This document shows positions 1 to 6,206 of a stretch of DNA of 6,463 nucleotides, piece after piece. Within the stretch, counting starts at the first letter, position 1; each line of letters begins with the position of its first letter. The translations under genes were made by a program, and so were the position numbers. The notes under the pieces were generated by a model. It had not been told where the DNA came from, did no database searches, and was given only the letters and a program-made list of their open reading frames with translations. Location of the stretch: NCBI GenBank assembly GCA_002314465.1, contig DCGA01000090.1, forward strand, positions 1 to 6,463. The letters run 5' to 3'. This stretch comes from a bacterium UBA1790. GTDB lineage: Bacteria > Bacteroidota > Bacteroidia > Bacteroidales > Muribaculaceae.

Positions 1-38
1 GCTGTGGCTCTTCTTACAGTTGTGCGGGATCTTAATAA
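1..38 (+). CDS. Possible C-terminal tail of an upstream gene, perhaps a Cys/Gly/Ser-rich precursor peptide (partial)
   Basis: Read in the frame starting at base 3, the window opens with CGSSYSCAGS followed by two stop codons in tandem (TAATAA, 33-38), nine bases before the first ATG of the radical SAM gene. Such a tail is what the core of a ribosomally made, radical-SAM-modified peptide could look like, and the place directly upstream of the maturase is the usual one. Against this, only ten residues are visible, and the frame starting at base 1 is equally open: it ends in AVALLTVVRDLNKVFDD at a TAA at 52-54, overlapping the ATG at 47, and looks like an ordinary protein end. Only one of the two, if either, is real. 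The precursor reading is an inference from position and composition. Confidence 0.3.
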
Positions 39-46
39 AGTATTTG

Positions 47-1330
47 ATGATTAAAGAAATGAAAATGTCTCCGCACGTTAAGGTAATACCGCGAGGAGAC
101 AGATTGATTTATATTAATCCGAATATTCCCCGATGGATTGTAACGGATAAAATCGGGGAGTTGATTCTTTCTATGTTTGATGGGACAAATACGTATGAAC
201 AAATAGTTGAAACTGCTATTGAAGGCTTTGGTAGAAAATACGAGATTCAAATAAGACGTTTTTGTAATCATATTTTGTCCTCGGGCTTGTTGGATAATGT
301 TGCCCCACAACATAAACAGCATAGGATGGTCTTGTCTTCGGTTCATTTGTCTTTATCGGATTCTTGTAATCTTAGTTGCTCATATTGTTATGCTAAAGCA
401 CGGCAAGAAAAAGGCTTTCCGAAACTTACGCTGTTTGAATATAAAAACGTAATTGATGATATAATAAGTATTAATCCAAACGTTATTTTTACATTGACAG
501 GAGGCGAACCTCTTCTTAACAAAGATTGTTTTGATATTGCATCTTATATTAAGTCAAAAAAATGTAAAGTATTCTTACTAAGTAATGGTACTCTTTTTAA
601 TGAAAAGAATATAGATCAAATTGTAAATACCTTTGACCTTATTACTCTTAGTCTTGACGGACCGAATGAAAAAATACACGCTAAAACAAGGGGGAAAAAC
701 AATTACAATAAAGTAATATCTGCTATAGAATTACTTGATAGTAGAAATGCGGAGTTTACGCTTTCAATGACAGTTACTAAACAAAATATTGGATTCCTTG
801 AAGATATGGCAAAGATTTATGGTAGTAAGTTGAATTTTGCTCCTTTTTTCCCCGTACTTAATGAAACTTCTGATTTTGCCATTTCTGGAAGGGAATATTA
901 TAATGCATTGAAATCGGCTTTTGGAGTGCGTCCATTAAGTTATTGTGAAAGTTCATTAGAAGGGGCTTTGGTGAATAAATGTCAAAAATGTGCAATAGGC
1001 GATGGCGAATTTAGCATATCTGCAACTGGTGATGTTTACCCATGTCAATTGCTCCATTCTGATGCTTTTCTTGCAGGCAATGTACATAAAAATACTATTT
1101 TAGAAATATATTACAATTCTTCTATCATCGATGAGTGTTCTCATTTAGAAGTTGATAATATAAAAGGGTGTAAGGATTGCCCTATAAAATATATTTGTGG
1201 AGGTAGTTGCCGAGCTCGTTCTTTTTATGAAAACGGGGATATTCAATCCTCGTCTGATTTTTGTGAATATGAACTTGAGGCTTTTTTAGATGGTATTGTT
1301 TCCATTTACTCCCATAACGTTCTTGAATAA
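47..1330 (+). CDS. Radical SAM/SPASM peptide maturase with fused PqqD-like N-terminal domain
   Basis: Probable cytosolic iron-sulfur enzyme that modifies a ribosomally made peptide using S-adenosylmethionine. Counting from the ATG at 47 (427 residues), residues about 7-87 resemble PqqD, the domain that binds precursor leader peptides. The radical SAM barrel follows, with the cluster motif CNLSCSYC (C107, C111, C114) and the SAM-binding GGEP at 152-155. The C-terminus is a complete seven-cysteine SPASM domain: C315, then GDVYPC ending at C333, then CKDCPIKYICGGSC (C375, C378, C384, C388) and C406. It should therefore carry auxiliary 4Fe-4S clusters. Start choice is uncertain: ATGs at 47, 59 and 65 are all possible, and the PqqD homology begins near MSPHVKVIPRGD (65). 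A TTG at 20 is less likely. The gene is far more AT-rich than the rest of the window, which suggests transfer. Substrate and exact chemistry (thioether, epimerisation, C-C bond) cannot be told. Confidence 0.93.
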   Translation: MIKEMKMSPHVKVIPRGDRLIYINPNIPRWIVTDKIGELILSMFDGTNTYEQIVETAIEGFGRKYEIQIRRFCNHILSSGLLDNVAPQHKQHRMVLSSVHLSLSDSCNLSCSYCYAKARQEKGFPKLTLFEYKNVIDDIISINPNVIFTLTGGEPLLNKDCFDIASYIKSKKCKVFLLSNGTLFNEKNIDQIVNTFDLITLSLDGPNEKIHAKTRGKNNYNKVISAIELLDSRNAEFTLSMTVTKQNIGFLEDMAKIYGSKLNFAPFFPVLNETSDFAISGREYYNALKSAFGVRPLSYCESSLEGALVNKCQKCAIGDGEFSISATGDVYPCQLLHSDAFLAGNVHKNTILEIYYNSSIIDECSHLEVDNIKGCKDCPIKYICGGSCRARSFYENGDIQSSSDFCEYELEAFLDGIVSIYSHNVLE

Positions 1331-1365
1331 GGAGACCGTTCGATTTTGGACGAAAAGTTGTAATG

Positions 1366-1381
1366 TGGCATGCCTTTTGCA
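1366..1381 (+). promoter_or_regulatory. Sigma-54 (RpoN) -24/-12 promoter
   Basis: The sequence TGGCATGCCTTTTGCA matches the sigma-54 consensus TGGCAYG-N4-TTGCA at every defined base. The invariant GG is at 1367-1368 and the invariant GC at 1379-1380, exactly 12 bases apart. Transcription would start near 1392, about 15 bases before the ATG at 1407, which is in the right direction and intergenic. It would give the PH-like membrane protein its own, activator-dependent transcript. No enhancer site for an NtrC-type activator was recognised; one could lie inside the radical SAM gene upstream. Not tested experimentally here, so functional use is inferred. Confidence 0.75.
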
Positions 1382-1406
1382 CGGGATAGAAGAAAATATT
1401 ACAACT

Positions 1407-1913
1407 ATGAAACAGAAAGTTAAATTCAGCAATACCGTCAAAGTAATAACCTCAGGCATATTATTGATGTTTTTGCTCTTGTGCGGTATAGGAGTGAAGA
1501 ATTGTATCCAGGAGGGTACAATCTTGCTGCCCGAAGTATTGGGTATTAGTGTGGTTTTACTCTCAACACTGTGTACCATCTATTTCATGCCACGATACGT
1601 GGAGTTGACCGATGACAATGAGCTCGTGAGCCATTGTGTGGGTTACAAGGTGGAGATTCCGGTTGAGAACATCTCGTCGGTCGATGTGTGCGACGACTTC
1701 AGCCACTACAAGACCTTGCGCACCCTTGGTTCCGGAGGCTTTTTCGGCTTCCTGGGCAGGTATTACAGCCCCAAGCACGGCAGGTTCACTTCTTTCATTG
1801 GCTCGTCGAGGGATAGCTTCTTTGTGACTCTCCATTCGGGCAAGCGCTACCTGTTTAGCTGCGAAAACCGTGAGAAACTCATTGAGTTGCTCAACCAACG
1901 CATCAGCAAATAA
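1407..1913 (+). CDS. Membrane protein with two transmembrane helices and a probable bacterial PH-like domain
   Basis: A 168-residue protein with hydrophobic helices at about 12-30 and 39-60, joined by a short loop, followed by a soluble domain of about 105 residues. That domain begins after the proline at 62 with the pattern YVELTDDNELVSH, then EIPVENISSVDV, a glycine-rich GSGGFFGFLGRYY stretch, FFVTLHSGKRYLFS and a final helix ENREKLIELLNQ. This is the layout of bacterial PH-like domains that follow two helices in small Bacteroidota membrane proteins; I recognise it by pattern and cannot give a function. The domain is probably cytoplasmic. The ATG at 1407 is chosen because the predicted sigma-54 start (about 1392) lies just upstream; an in-frame ATG at 1290 overlaps the previous gene and adds 39 residues unlike a membrane-protein N-terminus. 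GC rises strongly within the gene, from about 37% near the start (1441-1500) to 58% (1681-1740). Confidence 0.8.
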   Translation: MKQKVKFSNTVKVITSGILLMFLLLCGIGVKNCIQEGTILLPEVLGISVVLLSTLCTIYFMPRYVELTDDNELVSHCVGYKVEIPVENISSVDVCDDFSHYKTLRTLGSGGFFGFLGRYYSPKHGRFTSFIGSSRDSFFVTLHSGKRYLFSCENREKLIELLNQRISK

Positions 1914-1949
1914 ACAGCACACTCGCATAGAAAATGTGCGTCCAGATAT

Positions 1950-1992
1950 GATAAGCCCCCCGAAAGTATTTCTAATTATCGGGGGGCTTATC
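1950..1992. terminator. Strong hairpin between convergent genes, probable bidirectional terminator
   Basis: Perfect inverted repeat: GATAAGCCCCCCGA (1950-1963) and its exact complement (1979-1992), separated by a 15-base loop. It lies 36 bases after the stop of the PH-like gene and 14 bases beyond the stop of the opposing esterase gene, so it can end both transcripts. No run of T follows on either strand, so the termination may be imperfect; the stem may also protect mRNA 3' ends. Confidence 0.8.
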
Positions 1993-2006
1993 GTGTGAAT
2001 TATATC

Positions 2007-2738
2007 TTATCCCAGCACATGCGACATGAAGTAGGCCAGTTGCTTTCGCCACCAGTCCCAGTCGTGTGCCACATCTGTTCCCCAATAATCAAACCAAGCC
2101 GATGCGCCCTTAGAGCGAAGTACAGCCTCAAGGCGCCGGGTGCTATCGAGCAGCGGACCTTCCCAATTACCCTGCCCCACGCAGAATATCATTAGGCGCT
2201 TGCTATATAAATCCCAGTAATGGTGGTCGGGGTGCATGTTGGGCAGGAAATCAATGGGGGAGTTGTTGTACACGATATCGTCATGGTAGTCGTGGAAAAA
2301 GAGGTCGGCATTGTAGAAGCCGCTCAGCGCAACCACGGCATTGAAAATGTCGGGTCGGCGAAAGAAGAAATTGCCGGCATGGAATGCTCCCATAGAGCAT
2401 CCTGTAACGATAAACTGCTCGTTGCCGCAACGCACTTGCGGGATGAGTTCGTCAACGATATAGTGATACCACCGTTCGTGCTGTTCGCTACGCTGGCGTC
2501 CGTCGCCCCACTCGTTGCTCCAGGTTTCCTTGTCAATGCTGTCGCAACATATTACCCGCAGGCGTCCGCTCTCGATGTGTGGAGCCAGCACATTGATCAT
2601 GCCCCAGTTCTCATAGTCGAAGAATCTTCCGTCCTGCGACGGGAAAACAAGCATCGGTCGGCCGCAGGTGCCGTAAGTCTTGTATTCCATGTCGCGTCCC
2701 AGAGAACGGCTGAATGATTTGTGGTAGTTAAATTCCAT
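2007..2738 (-). CDS. Cytosolic alpha/beta hydrolase of the esterase D type
   Basis: A 243-residue protein with the fold order of esterase-D-like serine hydrolases. The nucleophile elbow is GCSMGAF, with catalytic Ser115 in G-x-S-x-G. The histidine is very likely His225 in TDVAHDWDWW near the C-terminus. The acid is less clear: the strand LMIFCVGQGNWEGPLLDSTRRL offers Glu193 (or Asp198) at the expected place. The early segment RPMLVFPSQDGRFFDYEN (about 27-44) fits the first strand and oxyanion-hole region. There is no signal peptide, so the substrate should be cytosolic. It is the last gene of the minus-strand operon, 27 bases after the ATP-grasp ligase, and ends at the shared hairpin. The pairing suggests action on a product or by-product of the ligase, or release of a thioester or ester intermediate; this is inference. 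Hydrolase family call is firm, substrate unknown. Confidence 0.9.
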   Translation of the reverse strand: MEFNYHKSFSRSLGRDMEYKTYGTCGRPMLVFPSQDGRFFDYENWGMINVLAPHIESGRLRVICCDSIDKETWSNEWGDGRQRSEQHERWYHYIVDELIPQVRCGNEQFIVTGCSMGAFHAGNFFFRRPDIFNAVVALSGFYNADLFFHDYHDDIVYNNSPIDFLPNMHPDHHYWDLYSKRLMIFCVGQGNWEGPLLDSTRRLEAVLRSKGASAWFDYWGTDVAHDWDWWRKQLAYFMSHVLG

Positions 2739-2765
2739 ATACCATATAACGAATTCCGTGCGGTT

Positions 2766-3986
2766 TTATTGTTCGGCCAGTTGGGTTACATAGGCAATAA
2801 AGCCGTCGCGTGCTTCGGGAGTCTTGAGGCGTGCTATGTAGCAGTGATTGCCCATGGCACCCGCCAACACGTCGGGGATGCGCACGTCCATCATTATTTC
2901 GTCGTGATATGTCTCGAGCAGATTGTCGTGGCTGTGGGCATAATTGTGAATGTCGCGACGGCTCGCATACACGCAGTAGTACTCGTCGTCGTGGCAGGTT
3001 TTTTCGCAATGCTGCCGCCCCATTTCGCTGCTGTTGAATGCCGCCATGTCGGCCCATATGCGGTACACATCGGTGTTGTGTGAATAGTTCATCATGTCGG
3101 GTGTAAATCCACCTGCAGGACGCATGTTTACCTCAAGTCCCACATAGTCGCCTTTCTTTCCCATGCTTGGGCGGTCGCGGTCGAGGCGGAAGAACTCAAG
3201 GTGTACAAACCTGCTTTTCACGCCAAAAGCCTTTACGGTCTTGCGGCCAATGCTTTGCAACCCTTCGTCAATCTCTTTCTCAACATAATAGCACAGCCCT
3301 ACCTGCTTGTTCACGACATCCATGATGGGTGTTGGCCATGTGGCTTGTGACTCAAAGATGGGCTCCCCTTGGTTGTCAACAATGGCGTCATAGGAGAACA
3401 GATCGCCGGTTACAAACTCCTCTATGACATAGTGGCCAGTGTTTTCAATCTTGAAGAAATCGTCGAGTTGAGTGTCGTTGTCGATTTTATAGGTGTTACC
3501 TGCCCCCACGCCCACATCGGGTTTGCTGATGATGGGGTATCCACATTCTTTCACGAATTCCTTTACTGCCTCATATCCTTCGGCCGCCTTTATCTGCCGT
3601 GCCGATGGTATGCCTCCATCGCGGTAGGCATCCTTCATTTTGCTTTTCTCCTTTATTGTAGCAACGCGGTCGGCGTGTATTCCCGTTGAGATATTGAAGT
3701 CGGTTCTCAACCGTGCGTCTTGCTCAAGCCAGTGCTCGTTGTTAGACTCAAGCCAGTCGATTTTGCCGTATTTGAAAGCAAAGTATGCCACTGCACGATA
3801 CATTTGGTCGTAGTCCTCCATGTTGTCTACGCGGTAATACTCGGTGAGGTTCTCGCGCAGGAGGGGTGACAGAGACTCGTATGGGGCGTCGGCAATGCCC
3901 AGAACGGTCATTCCGTTCTGCTTGAGGTTCTTGCAGAACTCCCAGTAGTTTTGCGGGAAATGGGGAGAAACAAAGATAAAATTCAT
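2766..3986 (-). CDS. ATP-grasp domain protein, probable carboxylate-amine ligase
   Basis: A 406-residue cytosolic enzyme expected to activate a carboxylate as acyl phosphate with ATP and join it to an amine or thiol. The N-terminal domain (about 1-100) starts with the strand MNFIFVSPHF, the typical pre-ATP-grasp fold. The ATP-grasp part shows KEKSKMKDAYRDGGIPSAR (112-130), the phosphate-binding lysine and glycine-rich loop SKPDVGVGAGNT (K155), the hinge YVIEEFVTGD (E189, E190), FVHLEFFR with E263, and the magnesium-binding stretch VGLEVNMRPAGG (E285, N287, R289). About 100 residues follow as a C-terminal domain, perhaps completing the active site. All key positions are present, so it should be active. 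It starts 19 bases after the transporter stop, and the esterase follows after 27 bases, so the three are probably co-transcribed. Substrates cannot be read from sequence; the amino-acid transporter beside it hints at an amino-acid or dipeptide-type product. Confidence 0.9.
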   Translation of the reverse strand: MNFIFVSPHFPQNYWEFCKNLKQNGMTVLGIADAPYESLSPLLRENLTEYYRVDNMEDYDQMYRAVAYFAFKYGKIDWLESNNEHWLEQDARLRTDFNISTGIHADRVATIKEKSKMKDAYRDGGIPSARQIKAAEGYEAVKEFVKECGYPIISKPDVGVGAGNTYKIDNDTQLDDFFKIENTGHYVIEEFVTGDLFSYDAIVDNQGEPIFESQATWPTPIMDVVNKQVGLCYYVEKEIDEGLQSIGRKTVKAFGVKSRFVHLEFFRLDRDRPSMGKKGDYVGLEVNMRPAGGFTPDMMNYSHNTDVYRIWADMAAFNSSEMGRQHCEKTCHDDEYYCVYASRRDIHNYAHSHDNLLETYHDEIMMDVRIPDVLAGAMGNHCYIARLKTPEARDGFIAYVTQLAEQ

Positions 3987-4005
3987 GACGAATGAGTCAT
4001 TTATA

Positions 4006-5355
4006 TTAAATCACACCAACGCAGTAGAGGAAAATCACGATAACCGCTACGGGTGCCACATAGCGCAGGCACACCACGGTGTAGTTGAGGACGGCCTTGT
4101 TGAGGTGGTCGCGGTTGCTCAACTGGTCGGCAATGATTCGCTTGTCGAGGAACCAACCCACATACACGGCCGTGAACAGTCCGCCGAGGAGCATAAACAC
4201 GTTAGACGCCGCATAGTTGAACAGGTCGAAGAGGTTCATGTCCCACACCACTACATCGCTCAAGACGTTGAACGACAGCGCGCTCAGTATGGCAATTACC
4301 AGTGTAAGGCCTGCAACCCAGCAAATGGAACGGTTGCGGCTCATGTGGAACTCCTCGCTGATGAACACGATGGGAATCTCGCTCAGTGAGATGGTCGATG
4401 TGAGCGACGCGAAGAACAGGAGCACGAAGAACAGTATAGCCCAGATGTAGCCTCCTGCCATCTGTTGGAAGATGCTCGGGAGGATTTCAAACACCAGTTT
4501 GGGGCCAGCCTCGGGCTGCATGCCGAATGAGAATACCGCGGGGAAAATCACAACGCCGGCGAGCACCGCAACCAGGGTGTCGAGCACCGCGATGACGCTT
4601 GCATCGCGTGCCAGCGGGGTTTCGTCCTTGAAGTAAGACGCGTAGGTCACGAGGCCCGAAATACCCAGTGTGAGCGACATGAACGCCTGTCCCATGGCGT
4701 CGACAACGCCCTTCCAGGTGAGTTTGCTGAAGTCGGGAGAGAACAGGAATTCAACGCCCTTCCACGAGTTGGGGAGCATGAGCGAGTTGACGCAGAAGAT
4801 GACGAGCAAGATGAACAGCAGCGGCATCATCACGCTCGACACGCGTTCGATACCCTTCTGCACACCGCGGCTCAGCACCACGAAGTTGATGGCGAGAAAG
4901 GCAACAGTCCATAGCGTGCACTGCCAGGCGCTGCCCACGAAGTCGCCGAAGATTCCGCTGTATTCTTCGGGGGTGTGTCCGCTCAGTCCTCCGCTAACTG
5001 CCTGCACGAGGTATTCGATAACCCATCCGCACACCACGCTATAAAAGCCCAGGGTGACAATGGCGCCTGCGATGCACACGTAAGAGAACCCGTAGACCTT
5101 GCTACCGGGCGATAGCTGCTTGAGGGCGCCCATCATGTTCTTGTGCGTGGAGCGGCCGATGATAAACTCGCTAAGCATCACGGGGATACCGAGAAGCAGC
5201 ACGCATATCAGATAAACGATGATAAATGCACCTCCTCCGTTTTGTCCTGCTTCGTAAGGGAAACGCCATATATTGCCAAGGCCCACAGCCGAACCCACGG
5301 TCGCCGCAACGGCACCCATGCGGGTGGCAAAACCTAATCTCTTTTTAGCTGTCAT
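4006..5355 (-). CDS. Sodium-dependent amino-acid symporter, NSS (LeuT/MhsT-like) family
   Basis: Inner-membrane protein of 449 residues that should import an amino acid or related small molecule with sodium. The hallmark first helix reads VGSAVGLGNIWRFPYEAGQ (20-38), the unwound sodium- and substrate-binding segment of the family. Helix 6 contains TLGISGLVTYASYF (229-242) and helix 8 SLTSTISLSEIP (317-328), matching the LeuT sodium-site Thr-Ser pair. I count 11 helices (roughly 13-33, 42-63, 87-115, 149-162, 172-194, 222-242, 254-277, 302-333, 344-362, 375-401, 426-446), which with the length fits the 11-helix bacterial branch (Tyt1, MhsT) rather than 12-helix LeuT. The ATG at 5355 gives a normal short cytoplasmic tail. 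It is the first gene of the operon with the ATP-grasp and esterase genes, behind a good promoter and a leader of about 55 bases. The substrate is not predictable. Confidence 0.95.
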   Translation of the reverse strand: MTAKKRLGFATRMGAVAATVGSAVGLGNIWRFPYEAGQNGGGAFIIVYLICVLLLGIPVMLSEFIIGRSTHKNMMGALKQLSPGSKVYGFSYVCIAGAIVTLGFYSVVCGWVIEYLVQAVSGGLSGHTPEEYSGIFGDFVGSAWQCTLWTVAFLAINFVVLSRGVQKGIERVSSVMMPLLFILLVIFCVNSLMLPNSWKGVEFLFSPDFSKLTWKGVVDAMGQAFMSLTLGISGLVTYASYFKDETPLARDASVIAVLDTLVAVLAGVVIFPAVFSFGMQPEAGPKLVFEILPSIFQQMAGGYIWAILFFVLLFFASLTSTISLSEIPIVFISEEFHMSRNRSICWVAGLTLVIAILSALSFNVLSDVVVWDMNLFDLFNYAASNVFMLLGGLFTAVYVGWFLDKRIIADQLSNRDHLNKAVLNYTVVCLRYVAPVAVIVIFLYCVGVI

Positions 5356-5415
5356 AAAATATTAACAATCGTAGATAAAATTCCGTAAAATCTTTTAGTC
5401 TTTAACTTTGCGGTG

Positions 5416-5446
5416 CAAAATTACTATTATTTATTGAAATATGCAA
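5416..5446 (-). promoter_or_regulatory. Bacteroidota housekeeping promoter for the transporter operon
   Basis: On the minus strand the -7 box TAATTTTG (5416-5423) is a full match to TAnnTTTG, with TTG (5444-5446) 20 bases upstream as the -33 element; that spacing is within the normal range. It is followed by GCACCGCAAAG, a common initiation context. The start would be near 5409-5410, leaving a leader of about 55 AT-rich bases with no evident Shine-Dalgarno sequence or riboswitch. Confidence 0.75.
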
Positions 5447-5457
5447 CATTTGTGCAC

Positions 5458-5487
5458 AAAAAAGCCTCTCTGCTGTTGCAGAAAGGC
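5458..5487 (-). terminator. Rho-independent terminator of the DUF4294-type gene
   Basis: On the minus strand the stem GCCTTTCTGC / GCAGAGAGGC (10 pairs, one of them G-U) closes a four-base loop and is followed by six T (5463 down to 5458). It stands 34 bases after the stop of the secreted-protein gene. Read on the plus strand the same stem has a C-A mismatch and no T run, so it acts in one direction. It separates this gene from the downstream transporter operon, whose promoter begins just beyond it. Confidence 0.88.
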
Positions 5488-5521
5488 CTGTTATGAGTTG
5501 TTTTGATGGGAATTATATATA

Positions 5522-6160
5522 CTAGAGAGTGCCTTGTTCCACCCTGACGCATATGCGTTCTATCATTGCGTCGTCTTTGTTTTTGTTGGGGTGATATCCT
5601 TGTTTCAGGTTTGCGCCGAAGAAACGTCCGAACGTTTGCCAGAATCCCGCCCTGAATGTGCCAAGGAAAGCTTTCACGATGCTGTAGCTATTCTGGTTGG
5701 TTTCGCGATTGATGAGTTTGATGAGCATTTTTCCTTGGCTTTTTGTCATCTTTTTCATCACCGGTTTATACTGGTTGAAGATCTCTTTTTCAAATTTCTT
5801 CATGTATTCCTGTTTCTGCTTTTCGCTTTTGTAGGTGCCCATGTATTCATAGGTCTCGAGCAGTGTTGCGCTGATGAGCTTGGCATAGGGCAGTGTGCGC
5901 TTCACGTCGCGCACTGTTTTCCAGTAGAACTCCTCCTGCTCCTTGTTGCGGAAACGCTCGCGCGGGAAAATGGTGATGGGGTTGAACACCAGCATCGCCA
6001 GTGTGTCGCCGGTAGTGGGCTCGATGAAGTGGTACATACCAGCCCACACGTCTTGCAGTGCCGACGGAACTTCCATCGTGTTCACCGCCTCTTGTGCGGC
6101 GGCCACGCGGGGTGCCATGAGCATGCATGCAAGGGTCAATATGAGCCAGATTTTTCTCAC
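5522..6160 (-). CDS. Secreted protein of the DUF4294 type, function unknown
   Basis: A 212-residue protein with a clear signal peptide: basic MRK, a hydrophobic core to about residue 17, and an AAA-QE cleavage site near residue 22, so it should reach the periplasm. No lipobox cysteine follows the cleavage site. The mature part carries features I associate with the Bacteroidota DUF4294 family: FYWKTVRDVKRTLPYAKLI (78-96), a charged helical stretch rich in Lys, Glu and Gln (110-140), the block SQGKMLIKLINRETNQNSY (141-159), and FRAGFWQTFGRFFGANLK (169-186). No catalytic motif is recognised and the family role is unknown. The start is GTG at 6160; no in-frame ATG upstream would keep the signal peptide, and ATG at residue 13 would destroy it. 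The gene stands alone, with its own promoter and terminator. Confidence 0.88.
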   Translation of the reverse strand: MRKIWLILTLACMLMAPRVAAAQEAVNTMEVPSALQDVWAGMYHFIEPTTGDTLAMLVFNPITIFPRERFRNKEQEEFYWKTVRDVKRTLPYAKLISATLLETYEYMGTYKSEKQKQEYMKKFEKEIFNQYKPVMKKMTKSQGKMLIKLINRETNQNSYSIVKAFLGTFRAGFWQTFGRFFGANLKQGYHPNKNKDDAMIERICVRVEQGTL

Positions 6161-6179
6161 TAAGTACTTGTTTAGGGTG

Positions 6180-6206
6180 CAAAACTACTGCATTATGTTT
6201 ATACAA
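6180..6206 (-). promoter_or_regulatory. Probable Bacteroidota promoter for the DUF4294-type gene
   Basis: The minus strand has TAGTTTTG (6180-6187), a full TAnnTTTG -7 box followed by the usual GCACCC. The nearest TTG upstream (6204-6206) is only 16 bases away, shorter than the usual 19-21, so the -33 element is weak or misplaced. Transcription would start near 6173, leaving a very short leader of about 13 bases before the GTG. Confidence 0.55.

Noticed and set aside
20..46. TTG start at 20 for the radical SAM protein
   Set aside because: TTG starts are rare in Bacteroidota, three ATGs follow closely, and the added residues precede the PqqD-like homology.
1329..1337. AAGGAGACC, a good Shine-Dalgarno-like sequence right after the maturase stop
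   Set aside because: No start codon lies at a useful distance with an open frame behind it; the ATG at 1363 gives only eight codons.
1290..1406. Longer start for the PH-like protein at the ATG at 1290
   Set aside because: It overlaps the maturase gene by 41 bases, adds residues without pattern, and would lie upstream of the sigma-54 promoter; ATG 1407 fits better.
2220..2717. Long plus-strand open frames opposite the esterase, and similar ones opposite the ligase, transporter and secreted-protein genes
   Set aside because: They lie fully antisense to well-supported genes, have low-complexity or unpatterned translations, and arise from the GC-rich third positions of the real genes.
3983..4000. 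Five-base inverted repeat and a five-codon minus-strand ORF whose TGA overlaps the ligase ATG
   Set aside because: Too short to separate from chance; translational coupling would be speculation without conservation data.
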